A DNA stretch of 10,679 nucleotides, taken from Clostridia bacterium. GTDB taxonomy: Bacteria; Bacillota; Clostridia; Oscillospirales; Acutalibacteraceae. The DNA lies in contig CAAEIM010000051.1 in the NCBI GenBank assembly GCA_900755995.1, forward strand, positions 1 to 10,679, in the 5' to 3' direction. Positions 6,131 through 10,678 of the stretch are shown in pieces (the first letter of the stretch is position 1; every line of letters begins with the position of its first letter). The position numbers and the translations under genes were made by a program. The notes under the pieces are model-generated. The model saw only the letters and a program-made list of their open reading frames with translations. It did no database searches and had not been told where the DNA came from.

Positions 6131-6144
6131 CACTCGATTGAGTG
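6131..6144. promoter_or_regulatory. Palindrome CACTC-GATT-GAGTG, candidate operator
   Basis: A 5-bp inverted repeat with a 4-bp centre lies just upstream of the plus-strand -35 box and within the predicted 5' leader of the minus-strand operon. A CGATTGA direct repeat (6121-6127, 6135-6141) overlaps it. The position would allow a repressor to act on both promoters. Confidence 0.4.
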
Positions 6145-6145
6145 C

Positions 6146-6174
6146 TTGTAAATTTACTTTATATATATTATACT
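6146..6174 (+). promoter_or_regulatory. Promoter of the XRE-like regulator gene
   Basis: TTGTAA (6146-6151), 17-bp spacer, TATACT (6169-6174). Transcription would start near 6181, leaving a 5' leader of about 68 bases containing the inverted repeat at 6198-6222. Its -10 box overlaps the -10 of the opposing minus-strand promoter. Confidence 0.65.
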
Positions 6175-6195
6175 TGAATAATTTAGAACGAACAA
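6167..6195 (-). promoter_or_regulatory. Promoter of the minus-strand backbone operon
   Basis: Read on the minus strand: TTGTTC (6195-6190), 17-bp spacer, perfect TATAAT (6172-6167). The predicted start near 6160 is about 79 bases before the 88-aa gene. It overlaps the plus-strand promoter at the -10 boxes, so the two probably exclude each other. Confidence 0.7.
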
Positions 6196-6197
6196 AA

Positions 6198-6222
6198 TGC
6201 ATTTTTATAATCAGAAAATGCA
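6198..6222. promoter_or_regulatory. Inverted repeat TGCATTTT/AAAATGCA, candidate operator
   Basis: Perfect 8-bp arms (6198-6205, 6215-6222) flank a 9-bp spacer. AAAATGCA also occurs directly at 6194-6201, 21 bp (two helical turns) from the copy at 6215. The repeat abuts the -35 of the minus-strand promoter and lies in the regulator's own leader, the expected place for an autoregulatory site of the adjacent HTH protein. Confidence 0.5.
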
Positions 6223-6248
6223 CCTTGACTTTTTTAGGGGGAATAGAT

Positions 6249-6809
6249 ATGCTGACAAAATTCAAAAATTATTATCTGAAATTACCTGAAAATTTGCAAA
6301 CTATCATCAGTGGAACAATTTTTAGAATGTCTAAAGAGCACCATAAAAAGTTAACTAAAAGGCGTATAAATGTTCCTTTGATAATTGATTATTATCGTAA
6401 AAAGAAAAATTGGACAACAGAAGATTTACTGAGTGAATGTTCTAAAAGGGACAAATCAATTTCTGGAGAAACTTATAAATCAATTATGAAGAGAAACATT
6501 GTTAAAGTCAAAGAAAATCCCACCATACAAATTTTAATTGATGTATTAGAAATACCTACTTATGAGGACGGAAATATTATATTTAATGAAAATAATTACC
6601 CTACACCTACTGGATTAAAACCAATTACTTTAAAAAAATACACCAATGAATATAAAGATTATATATTTGAACATAATAGTGGCTCGGTTTATCATAATTT
6701 TAATTGTCTTAATGAAGATAATCAAAAGGCAATAATTTATCTTACACGAAGCCTATATTATAATCAATTTGCACCAGAACAATTTACTTTTCAAGATGAA
6801 GATATATAA
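6249..6809 (+). CDS. XRE-like helix-turn-helix regulator, putative element repressor
   Basis: The 186-aa protein is divergent from the backbone operon. Residues about 43-103 read as a Cro/CI-type five-helix domain: PLIIDYYRKKKNWTTEDLL, then SISGETYKSIMKRN as the probable recognition helix, then PTIQILIDVLEIP, the usual XRE closing helix. The remaining 80 residues are unfamiliar, rich in Asn, Tyr and Phe, and may mediate dimerisation or sensing. ATG 6249 has AGGGGG 7 bases upstream; an earlier in-frame start at 6111 would run through the promoter region. Context suggests it represses the backbone operon and itself, like phage CI or ICE immunity repressors, but it could also activate. A strong terminator follows at 6862-6902. 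Confidence 0.75.
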   Translation: MLTKFKNYYLKLPENLQTIISGTIFRMSKEHHKKLTKRRINVPLIIDYYRKKKNWTTEDLLSECSKRDKSISGETYKSIMKRNIVKVKENPTIQILIDVLEIPTYEDGNIIFNENNYPTPTGLKPITLKKYTNEYKDYIFEHNSGSVYHNFNCLNEDNQKAIIYLTRSLYYNQFAPEQFTFQDEDI

Positions 6810-6861
6810 TGTTAGTTAAAATATTATTTATACTTGACAATTAAATAATGGTTAATTTCAA

Positions 6862-6902
6862 AAAACGCAAAGAATATCCTGATAAGATGTTCTTTGCGTT
6901 TT
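6862..6902 (+). terminator. Terminator after the regulator gene
   Basis: A perfect 13-bp stem, AAAACGCAAAGAA (6862-6874) with TTCTTTGCGTTTT (6890-6902), ends in a T-rich arm. It separates the regulator from the ncRNA and sigma-factor region. Confidence 0.88.
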
Positions 6903-6906
6903 ATTA

Positions 6907-6930
6907 TATAATGCTAAATATAATGCTAAA
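6907..6930 (+). repeat. Tandem 12-bp repeat TATAATGCTAAA x2
   Basis: Two exact, head-to-tail copies (6907-6918 and 6919-6930); the core TGCTAAA appears a third time at 6958-6964, overlapping the -10 box of the ncRNA promoter. It lies just upstream of that promoter, so it may be a regulator binding array or an iteron set for the hairpin that follows. Confidence 0.55.
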
Positions 6931-6937
6931 AAAGTTA

Positions 6938-6966
6938 TTGAACTTTTTAATCTGATGTGCTAAAAT
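6938..6966 (+). promoter_or_regulatory. Promoter of the putative ncRNA
   Basis: TTGAAC (6938-6943), exactly 17 bp, TAAAAT (6961-6966), with an extended -10 TGC directly before it. The expected start, 7 bases past the -10, is G6973, the first base of the long hairpin. The -35 overlaps a perfect inverted repeat AAAAAGTT-ATTG-AACTTTTT (6929-6948). Confidence 0.6.
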
Positions 6967-6972
6967 AAAAGT

Positions 6973-7139
6973 GCCAAACAAAATTTAATTCTTTTCGTTA
7001 TTCTACTGCGTGTATTTTTATTATTTTGGTAAAAATACAGGCTCAATTAACACGCATTTTGAATAACGGTTAATAATTTTGTTTGGCGACAAAGGAGCTA
7101 TGTGTTTTTCGGTGCGTAGCTTCGGTTACGCACTTTTTT
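6973..7139 (+). ncRNA. Putative structured small RNA: 115-nt nested hairpin plus terminator
   Basis: The predicted 167-nt transcript folds as one long interrupted hairpin. GCCAAACAAAATT (6973-6985) pairs with AATTTTGTTTGGC (7075-7087). CGTTATTC (6996-7003) pairs with GAATAACG (7061-7068). TGCGTGT (7007-7013) pairs with ACACGCA (7050-7056). GTATTTTTA (7012-7020) pairs with TAAAAATAC (7030-7038); the last two overlap by two bases, so they share or compete there. A UUCG-capped terminator ends it. The promoter places the start exactly at the first paired base, a strong sign of an RNA gene. It is not obviously 6S RNA or a riboswitch I know. Alternatives are a single-strand origin of rolling-circle replication (some are hairpins used as primers by RNA polymerase) or an attenuating leader of the downstream sigma gene. 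Confidence 0.55.
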
Positions 7140-7141
7140 AA
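7100..7141 (+). CDS. Possible 13-aa leader peptide overlapping the terminator
   Basis: ATG 7100 follows AAAGGAG (7091-7097) by only 2 bases and encodes MCFSVRSFGYALF before TAA. All but the first four codons lie in the terminator stem-loop and U-tract. A ribosome translating it would unfold the terminator and could let transcription continue toward the sigma-factor gene. The ribosome site is real-looking but its spacing is tight, and such a short frame could arise by chance. Confidence 0.3.
   Translation: MCFSVRSFGYALF
7112..7139 (+). terminator. UUCG-capped Rho-independent terminator
   Basis: GTGCGTAGC (7112-7120) pairs with GTTACGCAC (7125-7133) over 9 pairs including one G-U, closed by the very stable C(TTCG)G tetraloop and followed by six T (7134-7139). 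It ends the putative ncRNA about 172 bases before the sigma-factor start. Confidence 0.9.
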
Positions 7142-7200
7142 TATATAGCACTCTTTTAATTCTAAATTGGAATAATATTAGTTTATAAACAACGGATTTC

Positions 7201-7274
7201 AAACTTTTTAAAAAACTCTTAAAAAAGTTTTCAAAAAAATGATCTTTTCGCATCAATTCGTTGTCCTATATAAT
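7201..7274 (+). promoter_or_regulatory. Candidate control region of the sigma-factor gene
   Basis: A perfect TATAAT at 7269-7274 lies 37 bases before the start codon, but the -35 region (around TTTCGC at 7246-7251) is poor, suggesting an activator or an alternative sigma factor, possibly the encoded one. Upstream, AAACTTTTT (7201-7209)/AAAAAGTTT (7222-7230) forms an inverted repeat sharing AACTTTTTAA with the ncRNA promoter region (6941-6950). Confidence 0.35.
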
Positions 7275-7311
7275 AGAAGCAATAAAAAAATATAAAAAAG
7301 GAGGTAAACTG

Positions 7312-8931
7312 ATGAGCGAAAAAAGCGACATCAAAAAACTTGTATTAAGCGCTAAAAAGGGCAATCAGCAAGCGTTCAACGCATTATACAACCTTACAAA
7401 AAATGCAGTTTATTACACTTGCTCTTCATTGCTTAAAAACAGCGAAGATGTACAAGACCTTTGTCAGGAAGTATTTTTAACTGTTTTTCAAAAGCTGAAT
7501 ACTCTTGACAACGAAGAAAAATTCTGCGGTTGGGTAAAACGAATTGCAGTAAACAAATGCTTCAACTTTAAGAAAAGAAAGGTGGAATGTCAAATAGACG
7601 ATGAGGTTTTGGCAAATGAAGTTGAAACAAACGAGGTTATGTTGCCCGAAGAATACATAACTAACAATGCAAAGCGAGAAATCATTTTAAAGCTTATGGA
7701 AGATACTCTTTCACACGCTCAGTATCAAACGGTATTTTTATTTTACTTTAGTGAAATGTCAATACCTGAGATTGCCGAGATTATGGAAGTTTCAGAGGGA
7801 ACAGTAAAGAGCCGTCTTAATTCATCTCGTGCAAAAATTAAGACTGCTGTTGAAAAGTACGAAGAAGAAAACAATGACAGACTTCACGGTGTTGTATTTG
7901 TACCGTTGTTTGGCTCAATCTTCAAAGAGGAAGCTAAAAATATTAAAGCTCCGAAAATCAGTCTTGAATTTCTTGAAAATCCGAGTGCTGTTGGAAGCTC
8001 CGCAAACGGTGCAGGAAAATTGTTTAAAGCCGTTATGTCAACAGCCAAAACAAAAGCTATTGCAATAGCCTGTTGTGCGACTATGGTATGCGGAATAGCA
8101 ACAGCATTGGTAATCTGCGTAGGCTGTAACCCTGATGTTCCTACAAGCTCCGCAACGGAAGAAACTATCGTTGAAACTGTAGCTCAAGATGTAGCCGACA
8201 CGGTTAAGGAGAATAACCTCAAGGTTGATGAAAACGGCAACATTACCGACAGCAAGGGCAACAAGCTGGAAGTAAATGAAAAGGGCGAAGTAGAAATTGC
8301 AACTGAGGACGGCAAGGTAGTTAAGGTATCGAGTGACGAGGTAAAGGCTGTTAATAGCGGTAGTAATGTGGTAGTTACGACAGCTCCTAAGAACTCTAAC
8401 AGCGGTAACACAAATACCAACAAGGGTAACTCAAACAGCAATAATCCATCAGGCAAGGGTAATACTAATAACAGCGGTTCTAATGGTGGTGGTAGTTCTT
8501 CTGCAAAGCCAGCTCAGAAGCCAACCCCAAAACCAACCGAGAGAGAAAAGGTGTGGGTAGTAGATTACAAGACTATACATCACCCTGCTGAAACTAAGAC
8601 AGTAAACCACCCAGCTGAGACGAAGCAAGTATGGGTAGACCCAGTAACCCACGAAGAACCAGTATACGAGTGGGTAGGATACCATATTTGTAATCAGTGT
8701 GGTGCAAGGTTAGACGATGCTGAACAAGTGATGTGGCATTTCCTTGATAGTGATACCTGTGTATCTTATAGAACTTGTGAGGAAAAAATCCAAACCGGAA
8801 CTAAAACAGTCACTGACCAAAAGGGTTACTATAAGACCGAGACTGTTAAAGACGCTTGGACAGAAACAGTTATTGTAAAAGAAGCTTGGGACGAGATAGT
8901 AGAAGATGGCGGTCACTGGGAGTACAAATAA
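7312..8931 (+). CDS. ECF sigma factor fused to a membrane span and extracellular Cys/His domain
   Basis: The 539-aa product begins as an ECF sigma factor: region 2 at about 8-90 (core SEDVQDLCQEVFLTVFQKL) and region 4 at about 122-182, with helix-turn-helix MSIPEIAEIMEVSEGTVKSR. Residues 249-271 are one hydrophobic span (AIAIACCATMVCGIATALVI). Then come a strand-repeat segment (300-345), an Asn/Ser/Gly/Thr linker with Pro/Lys end (350-410), and a C-terminal domain (411-539) with HPAETKTVNHPAETK repeats and a possible metal site Cys460, Cys463, His476, Cys483 (C-x2-C-x12-H-x6-C). The layout predicts sigma regions in the cytoplasm tethered to a domain outside. ATG 7312 has AAGGAGG 7 bases upstream; the frame stays open to TTG 7261, inside the promoter. 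It is element cargo; signal and targets are unknown. No separate anti-sigma gene is adjacent. Confidence 0.85.
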   Translation: MSEKSDIKKLVLSAKKGNQQAFNALYNLTKNAVYYTCSSLLKNSEDVQDLCQEVFLTVFQKLNTLDNEEKFCGWVKRIAVNKCFNFKKRKVECQIDDEVLANEVETNEVMLPEEYITNNAKREIILKLMEDTLSHAQYQTVFLFYFSEMSIPEIAEIMEVSEGTVKSRLNSSRAKIKTAVEKYEEENNDRLHGVVFVPLFGSIFKEEAKNIKAPKISLEFLENPSAVGSSANGAGKLFKAVMSTAKTKAIAIACCATMVCGIATALVICVGCNPDVPTSSATEETIVETVAQDVADTVKENNLKVDENGNITDSKGNKLEVNEKGEVEIATEDGKVVKVSSDEVKAVNSGSNVVVTTAPKNSNSGNTNTNKGNSNSNNPSGKGNTNNSGSNGGGSSSAKPAQKPTPKPTEREKVWVVDYKTIHHPAETKTVNHPAETKQVWVDPVTHEEPVYEWVGYHICNQCGARLDDAEQVMWHFLDSDTCVSYRTCEEKIQTGTKTVTDQKGYYKTETVKDAWTETVIVKEAWDEIVEDGGHWEYK

Positions 8932-9087
8932 GAAGTTCTAAATATTTTAGCTATGGACTCAGAGATTAGGTTCTTTGAGGGCATAACATACCATAAATTG
9001 GTGTGTGAATTGTTGTATAATTCTAAGTTTTGGTAGAAGTTTGTCACATTGAGAAAGTCAATATAGGTTTAGGAAAGGATAAAGATT

Positions 9088-9783
9088 ATGAGAAAAAATT
9101 ATAAGAAAAAAATATTAGCGAGTTTGTTTTTACTGATAATTATTTTGTTACAATTAACTGGTTGCACAAATAATAGTAATGAAAAAAGCAGTGAAGATAA
9201 ATTAGTTATGAAAGAAATAACAGAAATGTCTTTTTATAAGGTTGCTTTAGAAAACAGTTTAAAGTTAGATAAAGAAAATATAAACAAAGATACAGGTGTA
9301 ATAAACTCATATTCGGCAACCTATTACAATAAAACCACCAACAATGATGATTACAATATGAACAATCAAAAAACACCGGGGTATAAGATAAAATATATGT
9401 GCTTTCTCACAAAACAGGAAGCAAGTTCAACATATGTACAAAGTGTTTTTGATTCAAACACATTTGTTGTTAGTGAAAAGGGATATAGAAATTATAATAC
9501 TGTAGCTTCAAGCGACCAGTCAGAAACAAATCCGCCTATTGAAAACAATAATGTTGTTGTAACTAATCAAATCGGTGAAAATTTCCAACATTGCAATATA
9601 ACTTATCCAAATTATGGTGATGACTACTATTGTTATACTGAGGCTTACTGTATTGATTGCACTATTGGCATACTTGAAATTTATGATAAGTCTTTAGAAG
9701 AAGAAGCAAAAAACATTTTCAACACAATGATTGAGTATGTTCCTGAACAAACAATTACAATTCCTTTAGAAGAAAATAATTAG
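9088..9783 (+). CDS. Putative lipoprotein of unknown function
   Basis: The 231-aa protein starts with a basic MRKNYKKK, a hydrophobic stretch (9-23) and lipobox LTGC with Cys26 as the lipidation site, so it should be anchored outside the cell membrane. The mature part is polar and rich in Asn, Thr and Tyr, with a Cys pair near the end (YCYTEAYCIDC). I do not recognise a family. ATG 9088 follows AAAGGA by 8 bases. It lies 156 bp after the sigma-ECF fusion with no terminator between, so the two may be co-transcribed or the lipoprotein may be a target of that sigma factor. A TATAAT at 9016-9021 could be its own -10. A strong terminator follows. Confidence 0.75.
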   Translation: MRKNYKKKILASLFLLIIILLQLTGCTNNSNEKSSEDKLVMKEITEMSFYKVALENSLKLDKENINKDTGVINSYSATYYNKTTNNDDYNMNNQKTPGYKIKYMCFLTKQEASSTYVQSVFDSNTFVVSEKGYRNYNTVASSDQSETNPPIENNNVVVTNQIGENFQHCNITYPNYGDDYYCYTEAYCIDCTIGILEIYDKSLEEEAKNIFNTMIEYVPEQTITIPLEENN

Positions 9784-9811
9784 TTCTATTTACTTATGCT
9801 GATATGTAATC

Positions 9812-9856
9812 AAGGGGTTAAGACGAAGAACGCTTAACCCCTTATTTTATTTTATC
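9812..9856 (+). terminator. Terminator after the lipoprotein gene
   Basis: A perfect 11-bp stem AAGGGGTTAAG (9812-9822)/CTTAACCCCTT (9833-9843) with a 10-nt loop is followed by ATTTTATTTTAT. It closes the plus-strand cargo unit; no gene of confidence follows until beyond attR. Confidence 0.88.
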
Positions 9857-9871
9857 ATTTATATTTTTGTA

Positions 9872-9920
9872 CAAGGTAGTCGGTAGTATTTTCTTTGAAA
9901 ATCTCCACCGCTCCACCTTG
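9872..9920. repeat. Interrupted 49-nt hairpin near the right end
   Basis: Three stems share one axis: CAAGGT/ACCTTG (9872-9877, 9915-9920), CGGT/ACCG (9881-9884, 9907-9910) and ATTTTC/GAAAAT (9888-9893, 9897-9902). They are separated by the same internal loop (AGT opposite CTCC) twice. No U-tract follows. The minus strand is also open here for about 48 codons ending at 9855, with a protein-like segment GGAVEIFKENTTDYLVQKY but no good start, so it could be a gene relic. Confidence 0.45.
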
Positions 9921-9985
9921 ACAAGGATAGGTTTGTGATAATCTGAAAAATTTTTCATCTGAAATCAAAAAGCTAATCCGTATTT

Positions 9986-10007
9986 TGTGGTCATTATTTG
10001 GTCATTA
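9986..10007 (+). repeat. TGTGGTCATTA repeats, candidate arm-type integrase sites (right end)
   Basis: TGTGGTCATTA (9986-9996) and TTTGGTCATTA (9997-10007) are direct repeats with an 11-bp period, matching the left-end pair at 1399-1421 in the same orientation. They lie about 120 bp from attR. Confidence 0.55.
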
Positions 10008-10032
10008 TTCTTGTGAAAATAGGTGTAATTTA

Positions 10033-10051
10033 GTGAAAGACGGTGAAAGAC
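10033..10051 (+). repeat. GTGAAAGAC direct repeats, candidate excisionase sites
   Basis: Two exact 9-mers (10033-10041, 10043-10051) at a 10-bp period place the sites on one DNA face, as for cooperatively bound excisionases. A variant GTGAAACAC lies at 10105-10113, nearer attR. Binding is inferred from position. Confidence 0.4.
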
Positions 10052-10064
10052 AAAGTGTCAGTTT

Positions 10065-10094
10065 ATGGCTTAAACAAGCCGTTTTTGCTACTTC
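10065..10094 (+). repeat. 30-bp near-copy of the left-end sequence 1350-1379
   Basis: Twenty-five of 30 positions match 1350-1379, both containing GGCTTA-AAGCC-type hairpins followed by GTTTTT. The two copies are in the same orientation, one on each side of the att core in the excised circle. They may be core-flanking recombinase sites or a duplicated terminator. Confidence 0.6.
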
Positions 10095-10124
10095 GTGCAA
10101 TTTTGTGAAACACCATTTTGTATA

Positions 10125-10147
10125 TTCAAGTCCCGTCACTCGCACCA
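10125..10147 (+). repeat. attR: 23-bp att core
   Basis: An exact second copy of the tRNA-Leu 3' end (1310-1332), without the rest of the tRNA. It marks the right boundary of the element; sequence beyond it is chromosomal. Confidence 0.93.
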
Positions 10148-10188
10148 TATTATGACGTCACACTGATAGCGATGCGGCGTGAGAAAAG

Positions 10189-10214
10189 TCCCCGATTCCT
10201 CGGGGATTTTTCTT
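10189..10214 (+). terminator. Host terminator displaced from tRNA-Leu
   Basis: TCCCCGA (10189-10195) pairs with TCGGGGA (10200-10206) around a TTCC loop, followed by TTTTTCTT. It lies 42 bases beyond attR, the right distance to have terminated the tRNA-Leu transcript before the element inserted. Confidence 0.82.
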
Positions 10215-10219
10215 TATTC

Positions 10220-10356
10220 TTGCACCAATTTTGACTTCTTTGATAGACTTTTTCAGCTTACAGAGCCACTCATTTTTTGTCACGAGTAGGTAACATTTTA
10301 TTTTTGCACCAGTTTTTAAAATTACATTAGCGTGGAAAAATTAAAAATTGGTGCAA
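10220..10356. repeat. TTGCACCA repeats, small inverted-repeat unit in the right flank
   Basis: TTGCACCAGTTTTTAA (10304-10319) and TTAAAAATTGGTGCAA (10341-10356) form a 16-bp inverted repeat with one mismatch and a 21-bp spacer. A third copy, TTGCACCAATTTT, lies at 10220-10232 as an exact 13-bp partner of 10344-10356. No coding sequence is seen between 10148 and 10396. This could be a short dispersed palindromic repeat or an old insertion-sequence end. Confidence 0.5.
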
Positions 10357-10396
10357 ACAAGCATAAGCCACACGGCTTCAAAAACGCTCTAATATA

Positions 10397-10678
10397 TCAG
10401 TTATATGAGTTGTTTTTACTGTATGAAATAAAATCACTCAAAGGTCGGTCTGATGCTGTTCTCCAATACGTTTTTCCGTTACATGCCCCACCGCGAATAA
10501 AGTTCGCGGCTCCGGATGGCGTATTGAATATAATGTCTCGAATAACGACCATTCCGTCTTCGCTCAACGAATCAGCATGTTCTTTTCTTGACTTTCGGAT
10601 ACTACTTTCGTTTGATGTGATTTTAGGATCTAATATAGACCCCTCAAGAACAACATATTCGCATCCATTTTGAACTCT
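10397..10678 (-). CDS. DUF4357-domain protein, C-terminal part (gene cut by window edge)
   Basis: The minus strand is open from the window edge to a TGA at 10397-10399, giving the last 93 residues of a larger protein. They match the DUF4357 pattern as I know it: YVVLEGSILDP at the start, SSIRKSRKEHADSL, GMVVIRDIIFNTPSGAANF, then GGACNGKTYW, where the family usually has F-x-SPSAAA and GRSxNGxxxWK. DUF4357 is commonly a C-terminal add-on of GIY-YIG nucleases, type I restriction/N6-methylase-related proteins and uncharacterised proteins, so the upstream part would decide the function. It lies outside the mobile element. No ribosome site or start is within the window. Confidence 0.75.
   Translation of the reverse strand, partial: RVQNGCEYVVLEGSILDPKITSNESSIRKSRKEHADSLSEDGMVVIRDIIFNTPSGAANFIRGGACNGKTYWRTASDRPLSDFISYSKNNSYN

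Larger units (their letters stand above)
9857..10124. other. Non-coding right end of the element
   Basis: These 268 bases hold no convincing gene. They contain an interrupted hairpin (9872-9920), a 17-base inverted copy of the xis 3' end (9972-9988), candidate integrase arm sites (9986-10007), GTGAAAGAC direct repeats (10033-10041, 10043-10051, with a variant GTGAAACAC at 10105-10113), and a 30-bp near copy of the left end (10065-10094). The repeats are typical of a site where integrase and excisionase assemble. Confidence 0.6.
1310..10147. mobile_element. Integrative mobilizable-type element with CRESS-like Rep, in tRNA-Leu(GAG)
   Basis: An element of about 8.8 kb (8815 bp per unit, counting one att copy) is bounded by the 23-bp repeat. 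The minus strand carries a backbone in the order 88-aa protein, 201-aa membrane protein, FtsK/TcpA-like ATPase, CRESS-type Rep, excisionase-like HTH protein, tyrosine integrase. The plus strand carries a regulator, a putative ncRNA, an ECF sigma fusion and a lipoprotein. Integrative mobilizable elements in Firmicutes are known that pair a viral-helicase-type Rep with a TcpA-like coupling protein, and this gene set matches that plan. No mating-channel, capsid or tail gene is present, so transfer would need a helper element. A plasmid-like element or satellite virus is an alternative. The integrase lies about 90 bp from the tRNA, as usual. Confidence 0.87.

Noticed and set aside
7019..7027. TATTATTTT in the apical part of the 115-nt hairpin as a CRESS nonanucleotide
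   Set aside because: It misses the last two bases of NANTATTAC, while a perfect match sits in a hairpin directly upstream of rep.
8184..8916. Three minus-strand frames of 68-90 aa inside the sigma fusion gene
   Set aside because: They mirror the low-complexity and repeat codons of the plus-strand gene, lack ribosome sites, and have no recognisable protein features.
1310..10147. Filamentous-phage provirus
   Set aside because: A P-loop ATPase and small protein beside Rep recall inoviruses, but no coat or adsorption genes are visible and the ATPase reads as FtsK-HerA type.
10332..10673. Plus-strand 113-aa reading frame
   Set aside because: It lies antisense to a DUF4357-like coding frame, has no ribosome binding site, and its start falls in the TTGCACCA inverted repeat.
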